DNA of 64,000 nucleotides from assembly GCF_902686445.1 (NCBI RefSeq), contig NC_062226.1, positions 9,974,501 to 10,038,500 on the forward strand, given 5' to 3'. How positions within the stretch are numbered: the first letter of the stretch is position 1; every line of letters starts with the position of its first letter. The notes under the pieces were generated by a model. That model searched no databases, was not told where the DNA came from, and saw only the letters and a program-made list of their open reading frames with translations. Origin of the DNA: Sciurus carolinensis. Taxonomy: Eukaryota; Chordata; Mammalia; Rodentia; Sciuridae. Positions 53,406-64,000 of the stretch are shown one piece after another. The position numbers and the translations under genes are program-made.

Positions 53406-54434
53406 TTGTTTGTTTTTTTTTAAACAGAACTTTCCTAATGTCCTCTGGAGAGCTGCAAAGTACATAACCTGGAAGTCAGTTTGCTTTACAGGTGAAACTT
53501 CTTAGCCTTAGGGATGCACCCTGTACTAGTATAAATGGACTATTGACTTGGATTGCATATGCTTTCATGAAGTATTTGATGAAGTAAGAAATGCTGAGTG
53601 TTGGCTTAAAAACTGTCCATGGTATGAAATGAGAAATAGCTGTTGAGTAATCAGAAATCTGTGACATTTATTTATCAGGTGCTGTTATACTCTACTGCTT
53701 TTCTCTACTCAAAGGTGACTACCACTGGATAGAAAAGACTTGAGAGAGATCTCTGGCTACTCTCTGGGGGAGGAATTTATTTTAATTGCCAGTGAGAAGA
53801 TAGGAATGATTTTAACAAAGATCAAGAACCTCCAAATCCTCTGCAGCATGGGCTCCTGGCCAAGTGTCCATCTTCAGGAGGGAGTTGGTGTCAGCTGCTG
53901 CCTTGTGACTTGAAGGTATTTTAGAAAAGCCAAAGGCGTTATGGAAGCCTTTCCTGAGTTGGCAGGCAGGAGTGGCACCAGGAATAAAGGCCTGACACAT
54001 GTCATCAGCCTGTAAAGAGTGGAGTTTGGACACTAATGATAGTTCTTGTCAAGACTCAGTGTGACGAAGTCAGAGGACTCAGTTTGGGGCTTAGTTTGCA
54101 TAGGAGGAGAATTATAACTTAGAGAACACCTGCCAAGAGTTCGTTGTTTGGATTGTATGTCAGTGATGCTAACATGCTTTATTTTTGACTCCTGTCACTC
54201 CTTTTTAATATATGATGGTACAGATGCTAGATGGGTAAGGAAGAGAGGCAGCTTGGTTATATCTAGCACATCTCCCTGTTTGCTTGTAAAGTCATTGTTT
54301 CTGTATTTGTAGGCTTACTGGGCCAGAGTCACAGGTGCTTTATTATCATAAATGCCACTTTGCTGGTAATCACACAGATGTTTTGAATGGCAGTTGTAGG
54401 TGGCATTTTTGCCCAAATATGTTTATAGAAGTAT
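53406..54434. other. Unique sequence with a moderately GC-rich centre
   Basis: 53812-54033 is open for 73 codons on the minus strand and less AT-rich than its flanks, but I recognise no domain and see no matching splice sites. Confidence 0.4.
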
Positions 54435-54510
54435 TATTTTCAAATCCCAGCTCTGCCACTTAGTTAAGAGATCAGGAATATAAAAATACCTGGCACCTTA
54501 TACCCAAATT
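54435..54510 (+). mobile_element. MIR fragment
   Basis: 'caaatcccagctctgccact' and 'tagttaagagatcagg' match the central MIR. Confidence 0.6.
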
Positions 54511-54946
54511 TCAATTACTGTTATTATGATAATTATCTGGTCAAAATTTCCAGCTTACTAGGGTTTCTAAATCCCTATCTTAGTGAGCAGAGAAATTGTA
54601 GTGTAGCAAGAATATAAAATTGAAGTTAGGAGACCCAATCCCTGAGTATGCTATGTTACTTAAGTTTCCATACTTTTGCATAAAGAAACAAATTATACCT
54701 ACCAAAATTAAACAAAATCAGGATCACTGAGATCTCTTGCCACACAAAGAATCATTTATAGAGTAGATTCTTTTTGGTCCTAGGACCCTTTACATTCATA
54801 AATATTATTGAGGTTTCCAAGAGCTTTTTATCAAAATGTATGTTTTTACTCTATATAAATTAAAACTGATAAATTTTAAATTACTGTAATCCATTTAATA
54901 ATTAAAAAAACAACAAACCCATTAATAGTAACATAAAGAAATTTTC

Positions 54947-55075
54947 GGGCTGTGGCTCAGGGGTGGAGCACTTGCCTAGTGTGTGTGAGGCCCTGGGTTT
55001 GATTCTCAGCACCACATAAAAAAATAAATAAAAGATATTGTGTCCATTTATAGCTAAAAATATTTTTTTTAAAAA
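54947..55075 (+). mobile_element. ID SINE with long tail
   Basis: 'gggctgtggctcaggggtgg', 'gtgaggccctgggtttgatt', 'ctcagcaccacataaaaaa' and 'gatattgtgtccatttatag'. The first few bases of the ID are missing. 'aaagaaatttt' and 'aaagaactttt' flank it. Confidence 0.9.
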
Positions 55076-55113
55076 AAGAACTTTTGTATTTGTATGTACA
55101 TACAGTACACTGG

Positions 55114-55184
55114 GAAGGAATTTGAATACATGTCCCTGTACATGCTAGGAAAGTGCTCTGCCACTGAGCTATGCCCCAGCCCCA
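55114..55184 (-). mobile_element. ID SINE fragment
   Basis: 'gaatacatgtccctgtacat', 'gctaggaaagtgctctgcc' and 'actgagctatgccccag'. Confidence 0.78.
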
Positions 55185-55264
55185 TATAAATGACATTTTA
55201 AAATAAAATGTAACTATAAAAATATATTTTCAAAAGATTTGTTAGAAGAATGCCATTGTTTTAT

Positions 55265-55487
55265 TTCATTTATTTATTTTTTAAATTTTGTGTTACTGGT
55301 GATTGAACCCAGGGATGCTTAACCACTGAGCCACATCCTCAGCCCTTTTTAATTTGAGACAAGGCTTTGCTAAGTTGCTTAGGGCCTGCTAAATTACTAA
55401 GGCTGGCTTTGAACTTGCAGTCCTTCTGCCTCAGCCTCTTGAGCAACTGGGATTACAGATGTGTGCCACCCCACCCCACCTCATTGT
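55265..55487 (-). mobile_element. B1-dID SINE with 11-bp target duplication
   Basis: 'gttactggtgattgaaccca', 'accactgagccacatcctc' and 'ggctggctttgaacttgcag'. 'cattgttttat' at 55254-55264 and 55488-55498 is identical. Confidence 0.95.
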
Positions 55488-55871
55488 CATTGTTTTATAT
55501 TTTTGTAGATCTCTTTAATGTCTGACTTAGTAAATAATAGTTGAGCTCTCAAATCTTCCTATATCTATTATAGTCTATTATTTTAAACATAGGAAGAAAT
55601 TCTGGTCTCACATTAACACACACACACGAAAAGGAGGATAATTTTAATAACTTCTGTAAATATGGTATTGTACTAGATCTCAGTACTCAATAGTTTGTAC
55701 TGTATCGACGTACCAATATTTTGCCAGATCTCAAATCTTGATAGTTTTGTAAAGGCTAGTTGCAGTGTGGACTCTGGAACAATATCAATACTTTTTTCAT
55801 ATTCTTATTTACTAAAATCCATTGGTTTTTTCTTGCATTTTACATGAATCTTTTACCCAGGCATGATTTTG

Positions 55872-56076
55872 GGTTTTTTGTTTATTTATTTATTTTTTTG
55901 GTACTGGGAATTTAATGCAGAGATGCTTTACCACTGACCAACATGACATCACTAGCCCTTTTATTTTTATTTTGAGACAGGGTCTCACTAAGTTGCCCAG
56001 GCTGATCTTGAACTTGGAATCCTGCCTGTTTCCTGAGTTGCTGGTATTACAGCCATGAGTCACTATGCCTAGCCAA
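55872..56076 (-). mobile_element. B1-dID SINE with 11-bp target duplication
   Basis: 'ggtactgggaatttaatgca', 'tgagacagggtctcactaag' and 'ctgagttgctggtattacag'. 'gcatgattttg' at 55861-55871 and 56077-56087 is identical. Confidence 0.95.
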
Positions 56077-56178
56077 GCATGATTTTGTAATATATATAGG
56101 TCATTTGAAAAATATTCAGTTATGCAGATTTTCTAAATATTAACACGTTTCATTACATAATGTCAAAATATCAACTTT

Positions 56179-56262
56179 AGGGGCCGAGGGTGTAGCTTAG
56201 TGGTAGAGCGTTTGCCTATCATGCACAAAATCCTGAGTTTGAGCTCAGCACCACAAATAAAG
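56179..56262 (+). mobile_element. ID SINE, diverged
   Basis: 'ggggccgagggtgtagctta', 'tagagcgtttgcctatcat' and 'gagtttgagctcagcacca'. Confidence 0.88.
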
Positions 56263-57710
56263 TTCATATGGTTTCAATGTTTCTACAGGTCTAATTAGCC
56301 CAATGCTAAATTCATGTTAAAAAAAATAACTTTGTTATTATCACTACTGATCTCATCAGAAACATTAAATATTGGGAGGTGACGAAGCCCACATTGGCAG
56401 ATATGGGTTTTCCATAATTCTAATTTTTGCTCATTTTATACTTGGCAATAATATTGTCAGTTCTTGAAGTAGCATGCTTGATCTCTACCTTTTCAAAAAA
56501 TCTTTAAAAATATATATCTGTTTAATACTTAAGTCTGAATAACCATCATTTGTGTGTTATTTGTTCTTTCAAGTAAAATGATGGTCTGTGAAAACACTGG
56601 TTAATTCAGTTCACAACCTAAGTAGTAGTTCACATGCTTCTCCTTGAGGTGCACAGTATACAGTAGTACTTTATGTGTACTTTCTATTCTGCCACACAAA
56701 ATATTAAAGATGCATATACATGGGTCAAGATTTAATAAACAAATAAATCTTACTGCCTTTTCAAGAACATTCTTAAGTTTGCCCCTGGAGTATGTGACAG
56801 TGAAAAATATAGTGACTACCAGTACTTTTTGGTGCCACTGCTTGACTAGTGCTAAGACCAGCAGTTGTTAACCCAACATTGGTTTTGCATCATCAGCACT
56901 AATGTCAACAAAGTGAAAAAAAACAATGTCTTAAAATTAGTACAGAAATAGTTTTGACTTCGCAGCCTCCATTAAAGTGTCTTGGGACATCTGTGTAGTT
57001 TACTTTGAGAATCACTCCAGTGGAGTCCAAGTGTTAGGAAACTCTAGCAAATGCTGGAAACATCCCTAGTTCCTTTGAGTAAACACTCATCATGGTCGCA
57101 GTAGGCTATAGGAGAGAAGACAGCAACCCTTGGCATATTGTTTTGGCATCTCCCTGGGTCTTAGCATAATGTTAAAGGGCTTACTTTGTATACAAGGGGA
57201 GCTCAATAAAGCTCTGTTATCCATACAGATTGCCTAAATGTTACATTGAGCAACATCTTTTTTCTGCTCTATCTTGTAAATTCTTTTTTTTAAAATTCTC
57301 ATGGTAAACACCATGTATTTGCTTACTAATCCCTCTGCTCAAGGTTATTTTTTTTATAATTAAATTTATTTAATAGATTGTTACTGTGAGATTTATTCTT
57401 GTAGAGGATGAGAGGTAAATCACATGGCATTTGTTCTTTTATGATCTTTGGAAAATAAGTAGTTACATAGCATACCACTGTCCACATGAGGAGGTTAGTA
57501 GTATATGGCATAGGGTTTAATATTTAATAGATACTTGTAAGAAATAACTTCATTTCTTGAGCATCCTTTCATTGTCAGGTGTCATGATTTATATATACAT
57601 TCATAAACACATAAAAACATACACATGAACACATCTGTCAGCATGTTATTGTGTAAATAATTATATATAATACATAACTCAGTGTTTCCTTTTGAGATGT
57701 GAATGCCCTA
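56263..57710. other. Unique sequence with a possible hAT relic
   Basis: 56855-57015 begins 'agcagttgttaaccc' and ends 'tttgagaatcact', the outline of hAT terminal repeats, but the interior is too eroded to call. The plus frame at 56644-56871 shows no motif. Confidence 0.4.
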
Positions 57711-57721
57711 TAATCTTGTCT

Positions 57722-57928
57722 TTTTTTTTTTTTGGTACGTGGGATTGAACCCAGAGGCACTTAACCAATGGGTTAAGTAGATTTTATATTTTATTTAGAG
57801 ATAGATTCTCACTGAGTTGCTAAGGGCCTTGCTCTTGCTCACTTGCTGAGGGTGGCTTTGAACTTGCAATCCTCCTGCCTCAGCTTTCGAAGCTGCTGGG
57901 ATTGCAGACATGAACCACTGTGACTGGC
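57722..57928 (-). mobile_element. B1-dID SINE with 11-bp target duplication
   Basis: 'ggtacgtgggattgaaccca', 'tctcactgagttgctaaggg', an extra 'gctcttgctcac', and 'gctgggattgcagacatg'. 'taatcttgtct' at 57711-57721 and 57929-57939 is identical. Part of the dID half ('gagccacatccccagccc') is deleted. Confidence 0.95.
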
Positions 57929-58070
57929 TAATCTTGTCTCTTCTGAAAGTTGTGTATATCAGTTCTTAGAGCAGTGGGGGTGGTCAGATGTCTTATTTCC
58001 TACTCCTAAGATCGAACAGTAACTCCTAAATTTGCTAATGTTGATTAAATTGTGCCTTCTTACTTCTTAG

Positions 58071-58088
58071 AGATGGTACTATGACAAG
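58071..58088 (+). other. Candidate 18-nt microexon
   Basis: 'gccttcttacttcttag' precedes 18 bases (frame-0 reading RWYYDK) and the donor 'gtaagg'. The length is divisible by three. A segment this short is easily a chance arrangement. Confidence 0.15.
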
Positions 58089-58137
58089 GTAAGGGCATAG
58101 GAGGATGCTGATGAGTTGCTACTAAATTTACCTTTAA

Positions 58138-58312
58138 TTTTTTAAACTGGGTTTGAACTCCAGGGCACTTAACCACTGAGCTACATCTCCAGCCCTTTTT
58201 ATGTTTTATTTGAGACAGAGTCTCACTAAATGCCCAGGCTGGCCTTGAATTTGGAATCCTCCTGCCTCATCCAAATTGCTGGGATTACAGGTGTGCACAC
58301 CATTGTGCTGGG
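58138..58312 (-). mobile_element. B1-dID SINE
   Basis: 'gtttgaactccagggcactt', 'ccactgagctacatctccag' and 'tgggattacaggtgtgcac'. 'aaatttac' lies on both sides (near 58124 and 58313). Confidence 0.92.
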
Positions 58313-59367
58313 TAAATTTACTTATTTAAATCAAGGCAGATGGAAGAAAGTTATAAAAATCCACATTGCTATTTTTTTTTTTTTTTTCACATGAGAAGTG
58401 TGCTTTGGAAATCAAGAATATCCATATGCTTTTAGTAACTAGCTGGTGATTATTCATGTCTCTAAAATAAACAGTGATCAGAGTAGCCCATTGTGATAGT
58501 TGCGTGATTTTGTATAGTTAAAGAGTAACATCTATATAAGGGATTAACCATAAATATGTAAGTAGCATTTTGTGTGGGAACTTCAGGTAGAGAGGGAGAG
58601 TTTTAGGTTCTTTCTAAGCCACGTGTGCAGTGGGCAGCTTTTCTTTGTAGGATGCCTTCAGTGTTTCTTTTTGCTTCTAGGAAATTCTTAAGACTGCATC
58701 CTTTCCTTTTGGGATTTTCTTACTACCCTATCAATATTTTATTTTCTTAGTGGGATTTTGACTAGGCTGTGTGAAAGCAAACTGATTAAAGAAATTTATC
58801 TCCAGATTCCCTTATTAACTCTCTTAGGGATATTTGACTACATAAATGAACTAGTGAAAGTTTAGGCTTTTAGAAGTAGAATCTTTATTTTGTTCTCCAG
58901 GAGATGAAGATGAGGAGGGGGGCCTTTCTCTCAAATCATACGTTAGTCTGTTTTAGAGAATTTGGGGAGTGGTGAGAACTTACCATGAGAAAGCTGTTGA
59001 TTTGGAGCTTTTTAGTTTGTGTATATGTATTGGGGCCAAGATTGTGTAAGGATCTGGCTCTTTTGGGAAGATATCAGCTTTTAGACGTTGGGAGCATGGT
59101 CTTAAAATGGTTGTGAACTTGAAAGAAAATGTAATTGGAGCATGATTTATTCAGACATGGATAGTCAGTTAAAAAAAAACTAAGGCTTAATAATTCAATT
59201 TAATATTTTCTTAAAATATCTTAGAAATTTATACCAATTACAGGTTTTCTTAAGAAACAGTCTAGTGATTTTTTCAGGATTTATTTAAATGAAAATGAAT
59301 TTCCCTTTTTTTTTCTTTGGTCTCTTATGACAACCTTCTCAGTCTTTTGTCCCTTTAAAAATGTTAG
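58313..59367. other. Unique sequence
   Basis: A T17 run near 58372-58388; otherwise no repeat or exon called. Confidence 0.4.
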
Positions 59368-59453
59368 GAAAGGCTGGAGATGTTGTTCAGTGGTGGAGCA
59401 GTTGCCTAGCATTCACTGTAGGCCTTGGTTTTGATTCCTAACACCACCACCGC

Positions 59454-59480
<27 letters not shown>
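59368..59480 (+). mobile_element. ID SINE with (GA)n tail
   Basis: 'aggctggagatgttgttcag', 'tggagcagttgcctagcatt' and 'ttgattcctaacacc', then (GA)14 at 59453-59480. Confidence 0.87.
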
Positions 59481-59484
<4 letters not shown>

Positions 59485-59711
59485 ATGTGCTTTCTAAATA
59501 TAGTGTTTTGCCTGTTTTGTAGGCTGTCCATTTAATGGGGTCAGTGAATCCAAAATATGTATGAATGAAATAGGTGTTGGCAAACTTAAGAAAACAGAAA
59601 AGGAAGACTGGATCTGATTATTAGTGATAACAGGAAAACCTGGCAAGGGGAAATTAATACCATCTGAGGTCAAATGTTAGACATATTTTGGGGAAAAGGT
59701 CATAGGGCAGT

Positions 59712-59810
59712 CTTTTTTTTTTTTTTTTTTTTTCCCGGTGCTGGGGGTTGAACCCAGGGCCTTGTGCTTGCGAGGCGAGCACTCTACCAACTGAGCTATC
59801 TCCCCAGCCC
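59712..59810 (-). mobile_element. Young ID SINE with 11-bp target duplication
   Basis: T22 tail, 'cccggtgctgggggttgaac' and 'cgaggcgagcactctacc', retaining CpGs that older copies have lost. 'catagggcagt' at 59701-59711 and 59811-59821 is identical. Confidence 0.96.
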
Positions 59811-59844
59811 CATAGGGCAGTTTTGTGGGCTACTATAAATGTCG

Positions 59845-59868
59845 GTCCACAGCTTGATGTGGATGGTA

Positions 59869-59914
<46 letters not shown>

Positions 59915-59990
59915 TTTAAAAATTCATCAAACTAAAATTTAAGATTTGTTCACCTTACCATATGTAAATTGTACCTCAGAAAGTAAAGTA
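59845..59990 (+). mobile_element. L1M 3' end with an AT expansion
   Basis: 'cttgatgtggatggtagttt', then (AT)20 at 59872-59912, then 'aaaaattcatcaaactaaaa', 'tttgttcaccttaccatatg' and 'taaattgtacctcaga'. This matches the L1M 3' UTR terminus. Confidence 0.78.
59872..59912. repeat. (AT)n microsatellite, about 20 units
   Basis: Perfect AT dinucleotide tract embedded in the L1 3' UTR. Confidence 0.97.
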
Positions 59991-60593
59991 GCTTTTATCA
60001 AATTGAAAATAAATCTTGATAGTTGTTGAGTATGGGCTATAGTTGTAATATTGCACTATTATCACTTTTTGATAATTTGAAACATTTTATAATAAAAATG
60101 AAAAAAATTCTGTCACTTTGAACATGTCAGATTATATCTGGGTTAAGGGAGCTAAGTGTCCCCCCACCCCCTGTCTTTCATCTGTCCTTTTCCATGTTTG
60201 GAATTTTGTTTTCTTGCATATTACTAATGGGATTAGAGAATGAAGTCTTTTTTTTTTTTTTTTTTTTAATCCATAGATATCAGTTGTTGAAAGGGGAGAA
60301 ACTTGATGTAAAACCAACTGTAAATTGTTTTTAATTTTCAATCTGAGCAAAAAGAAGTCAGTTCATTTAGCTTTTAAATAGTACAGTAGGTTTAATTAAA
60401 CAACCATTTTAAAAGTTGTATCTTTCCTAAATAGTTGCCATGTGTTTGATATTATAAGAACTGTCTTGTAGGATGATGTGTTTCATTTTGCTTTGAGGAC
60501 ACTGAGATCAAGTAACTTGTTTAAGTATTCCTGACTGAAATAGGGAGGCTCCCCTATCCTTAACCTGTACAAGGTGCCTAAGCTTCCAGTGTC

Positions 60594-60633
60594 AGAGTAT
60601 AAATATAAAGGTAAGAGTATAAATATAAAGGTA
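60594..60633. repeat. Perfect tandem duplication, 20 bp x 2
   Basis: 'agagtataaatataaaggta' twice in direct succession. Confidence 0.97.
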
Positions 60634-62130
60634 ATTATCACTCTTATTAACTGATGCTTTATTGCCACAAATGGATAACCACTACTTTAAGAGACATTCA
60701 TGTACTGTTTTATGTCTCTTTTGTTTTTTTAAGAACTTGTTTTAAGTGACCTTTAAAATCTCAGAATCATTTCTAACATTAAAAAAAAAATAACTTGGCA
60801 ATATGACTTTATCCTTTAAAATAAAATCTGGAGTAAACCATTTATTTCCCTGTGGTATTAAAAAATTACTTGTAGATAATCTTTTTTTAAAAAGGCAAGA
60901 AATTTTCTCTTCAAACCACATCAGAACCCATGCCAACTTGGTATAGAGCCCTCACTAGAGTAGTGATGTAATAATTTGAAAGTGTACATAGTGCAGTGCC
61001 AAAGCTTACAGTGTTTAATTTCACCACTGTTTTGCCAGAGTTCACAATTCAATATTTTTTTTAGTATGTACCACATTACAATCACATATTTATCTCATTT
61101 GGGGTAACAGAAATAAAGAGTTAGATAACTTATGCTTTCCAAGGTAATGGTGCTGTTTTGCCTCTCACTTGCTTCTGAGCTTTATTCCCCTACTAATTCC
61201 AAAGTACTTATTCTCCTGGGTAAATTCTGCAAACTTGTAACAGAGAAGGGGTAGTTTGCACCTTGCCTAGTTACATTTTGCAAGGAAACCCTTCCTTTTG
61301 CATGGGTATCTATTAAGGCAGTTCCATGTGCTACATTCGATCCATTTGCCAAGTCTTAGATTCTTATCCAAAGTAAAGTATTTGGGTATGCAATTACATA
61401 GACACATACTGGCAGGAGCATACTACCTGCTCCCCCACCCTCTTCTCTCAGAGAAAGCTCCGGGCCAGAGAAGCAAATCCAGATGTTATGGATTAAGGCT
61501 GGCACTCTGTTCAGAATTGTAGGTGGCACAGTTTTGTTGGAAGTGTACCAGGCTTATTCAACACCTGCTCTTGCTAACCATCATGTTTTTATAACCAGCG
61601 AGTTTGGAGTTTGCCTCCTTTCCTGAATAGAAAGGACTACACACTTAAGTTCCATGAGACTAACTCCCTATCATTTGAGAGAAATGAGGGCAGGCATGCA
61701 GAAGAGGTAGGCTTGCTGCTGAGACAAGAGCAGGTGCAACTGCAGCTGCAGCTCCTTAACCATACCTGGCCTTGTCTGAATTTTAAATAGAATTGTTTGA
61801 CATCAACATAAATAAACCACTGTGAGCCCTCTGGCACCAAACAGTGCCTTGCACAAGGGTTAAGTACTCACTGACTATATTCAGTGTCTATTGGCCACCT
61901 TCCTTGTGTATCAGGCAATGAACTAGATACTGGTGATAGGATTTTTTTTTAAAGAAGTCACAATCTGGGAAGAGGCACAACTCTTAAACATAGAATTTAG
62001 TATCTTGTTCACTTTATAAATTACCTACAGAAGCCAGCTTACAGGATCGACTGTATGATCTAAGAACAAGCGTGGGATTTCCTTTAAATTTTTAAGTATG
62101 CTTACTTGATTGTGTTTTTTGCCTCTTTAG

Positions 62131-62245
62131 ATACCTCTTTTGACTTACCCAGGGAAGACAATATGTGGTGTTTTGGAAGGAAAAAACTATGCAATGGAGA
62201 AAGGCATTTTAAAGAAGGATTCCAGAGTTGATTATTCTGTTCTAA
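62131..62245 (+). other. Candidate exon
   Basis: Acceptor 'ttttttgcctctttag' ends at 62130. A donor-like 'gtaatg' begins at 62246. Phase 0 is open to the donor and beyond (44 codons to a TGA). Phase 2 is open for 32 codons (beginning TSFDLPRED). No protein family is recognised and the donor is weak. Confidence 0.2.
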
Positions 62246-62614
62246 GTAATGTTTCTTTTACCTGAAAAGGATGAGAATGCACAAGTTTCCTTAGCTGAGT
62301 CAGTTATCAGGCTGTTGTAAGGTGAGAGTAGAAGAAATGATTTCCTTCTCTCTATGGAATGTAGGCCCCTTTAACTACATTGTTATGCACTTAAGGCAGA
62401 GCCAAAAAATACATTTTCTTCACAACTGCTTATGGATGGGTGAGATCACATTTACTTAGTGATACTCTTACTATATTGTAACTTTTTTCCTCCCATTTTT
62501 TAGGATGGGTATATGAATACTTTTGTTAGGCATCTTCTTAATTATGAGAAGAATATTAAATTGCTCATGTCCAAATTCAAAACAACCTCAAACAAAATGT
62601 GTACCACTGTTTAA

Positions 62615-63085
62615 ACAATAACGGCTAATATTTATATAGCACTTATATTTCAGGTTTTTTTTTTTTTTATTTGGCACCAGGGATTGAACCTAGGGTTAAC
62701 CGCTGAGCCACATCCCCAGCCCTTTTTAATATTTCACTTAGAGGCAGGATCTCCCTGAGTTGCTTAGGGCCTCACTAAGTTGCTGAGGCTGGCTTTGAAC
62801 TTGGGATTCTCTGCCTCGGCCCCTCAAGCTGCTGGAATTATAGGTGTGTGCCACTGGGCTGGTTTGTTTTAGGTATTTACATGTAATACACTTAAAATAC
62901 GGGTTGTCTAATTCTTACAACAGTTAGGAAGATAGTACTTTTTTTTTTTTTTTTTTCATTTTGCAGATGAAAATAAGAAGGCAAAACAAGGTAAATAACT
63001 TGCTTAAGATCACACAGATAATAAGTGGCAGGTCCAGGAAAGGAATTCAAGAATTCTCTCTCTATACCTGTCTTAATCACTACTG
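62615..63085 (-). mobile_element. MIR split by a B1-dID
   Basis: 'ggctaatatttatatagcac' on the left and, after the SINE, 'ttttgcagatgaaaataaga', 'cttgcttaagatcacacaga' and 'taataagtggcaggtcc'. A T18 run at about 62940-62957 interrupts the right part. Confidence 0.85.
62656..62868 (-). mobile_element. B1-dID SINE nested in MIR
   Basis: 'ttggcaccagggattgaacc', 'ccgctgagccacatccccag', 'ctgagttgcttagggcctc' and 'ggaattataggtgtgtgcc'. 'tcaggt' and 'ttaggt' edges suggest a decayed target duplication. Confidence 0.95.
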
Positions 63086-63119
63086 GTACTATACCATTTT
63101 ACAATTTAACACTGACTGA

Positions 63120-63255
63120 AGTAGTTTCCTAGAAGCAAGGAGTGACATATCTACCATCTGAGTAGAGTACCTCCTGTGTAACTAGGCATTATACATGTCA
63201 TTTTACTTTTTAATCTTCTGGGCCTGTGAATCAGTCCCCATTTTATAGATAATAA
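63120..63255 (-). mobile_element. MIR relic
   Basis: 'tgtgtaactaggcattatac', 'tgtcattttactttttaatc' and 'ccccattttatagataataa'. Confidence 0.6.
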
Positions 63256-63264
63256 CCAACTTAA

Positions 63265-63480
63265 ATTTATTAGACATTGTACTAAGTGATCTACTTGTAT
63301 TATCTCACCTACTGTAGACAGCAGTTCTGTGGATAATTGCTACTCTCATTTTGGAAATAAGAAAACTGAAGCTAGAGAAGGTCATTTGCCTGTGGTTACA
63401 TAGCTAAGGAGAAACAAAGCTAAGATTTAAATATAGGTTTTCCTGACTCAAGATCCAATGTCTCAGCTACCACATAATTT
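63265..63480 (-). mobile_element. MIR, well preserved
   Basis: 'ttattagacattgtactaag', 'tgtattatctcacctactgt', 'tggaaataagaaaactgaag' and 'ggttacatagctaaggaga'. Third MIR-like block in about 900 bases. Confidence 0.85.
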
Positions 63481-64000
63481 TTGGTGGGAAGCAATAGTTA
63501 GCAAGAAATTCCATCAGTCTCAGAGCTCCTAATCTTGTTCCTCATGCCTGATTCTCACATAGTTGTTGGTTGATCATTACCCTTACTTTTCTCACTTCTT
63601 CAGATACTTACGAGAGAGAAATATGTTAGGTGTCAGAGATGGCCTTTTTGTCTTAAAATAGGAGATTCTTATCTGATGTCTTCATGAAGTGATGGCGTTT
63701 ATTGAGCTTGTTTTTTATTAAAGCTTTAAATTTTTAAAAAAGTTTATTTGCTTAATCATTATGGATTTCTTTCTCATATCTTTACAGGGATTTCTAGAAG
63801 TTATAGTGGGGCATATTAAACATCTGTGAAATTCTATTTTTGAAATACTGTACTTTATCTTGTCTCCTTAGTATTGTAAATTTTTCTTTTCCCCTAATAT
63901 ATGACTGGTGTTGAAGGTTTTGTTTAAAAAAAAATTTTTTTTTCTCATAGGAACCTGCATGTGTCCCCCTAAATCTCAGTAGTTGCAGTTAGCTCTTGAA
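63481..64000. other. Unique sequence at the window edge
   Basis: No repeat recognised. 'ttttttctcatag' at about 63938-63950 is acceptor-like, but no donor follows before the window ends. Confidence 0.4.

Larger units (their letters stand above)
59991..62614. other. Long mostly unique stretch
   Basis: More than 2.5 kb with no SINE or LTR recognised. It contains a T20 run near 60248-60267, a tandem 20-bp duplication at 60594-60633, a moderately GC-rich patch at 61400-61530 and a candidate exon at 62131-62245. No gene can be supported. Confidence 0.45.

Noticed and set aside
53812..54033. 73-codon minus frame in a less AT-rich patch
   Set aside because: Looked exon-like by composition, but no acceptor/donor pair fits the frame and no domain is recognised.
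63938..63980. Possible exon after 'ttttttctcatag' near the window end
   Set aside because: No donor site follows in a sensible position and the window ends too soon to judge.
1..64000. CRISPR array, operon, phage or other prokaryotic feature
   Set aside because: No spaced direct repeats, no dense coding and no ribosome-binding-site pattern. The SINE, L1 and MIR content shows a mammalian nuclear genome.

Overview
This window looks like nuclear DNA from a rodent of the squirrel family (Sciuridae). The evidence is its SINE content. By eye there are about 38 tRNA-Ala-derived ID elements (core 'gggctgggga-tagctcag' to 'gggttcaatccccagcacc') and about 29 two-part SINEs, in which a B1/7SL-derived half is joined to a degenerate ID half ending in 'ggttcaatcc-ggtacc'. 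That B1-dID fusion is known from squirrels and dormice. The 'cacataaa-taaata' to 'attgtgtcca' tail on several ID copies is, from memory, common in ground-squirrel and marmot DNA. The species cannot be named from this.

No protein-coding gene can be supported. Open frames are short and most fall inside repeats. The DNA is AT-rich, with no CpG island and no recognisable coding exon. It fits a large intron or intergenic DNA. A few short segments have good splice-site context and are listed as low-confidence exon candidates. The best is a 42-nt segment at 18767-18808.

Layout. 1-12.9 kb: unique AT-rich DNA with scattered SINEs and old MIR/L2 relics, plus a 5'-truncated antisense L1 tail at 3.9-4.1 kb. 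12.9-18.0 kb: L1 tail, a hAT-type MITE, a nested SINE stack and an MST-type MaLR LTR. 18.0-26.6 kb: mostly unique, with a candidate microexon and an ERV-like LTR at 21.4-22.0 kb. 26.6-41.0 kb: the L1-dominated core, with two antisense L1M relics (28.3-32.8 kb) facing two sense L1M relics (34.5-41.0 kb) across a mostly non-repetitive island that carries a CTCF-like motif. 41-46 kb: MIR/L2 and a squirrel-lineage L1 with a twin-priming 5' inversion. 46-64 kb: unique DNA with SINEs, microsatellites, MIRs and an L1 3' end.

The elements do not work together as a pathway. The record is one of layered retrotransposition: MIR/L2/hAT oldest, then L1M and MaLR, then B1-dID, then ID. The nesting order can be read directly from target-site duplications. 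No undescribed functional system was found. The most checkable leads are the candidate microexon, the twin-primed L1, the LTR, the paired CpG-bearing motif at 46.8/48.1 kb and the CTCF-like site. All family calls rest on reading and memory; no database search was run.
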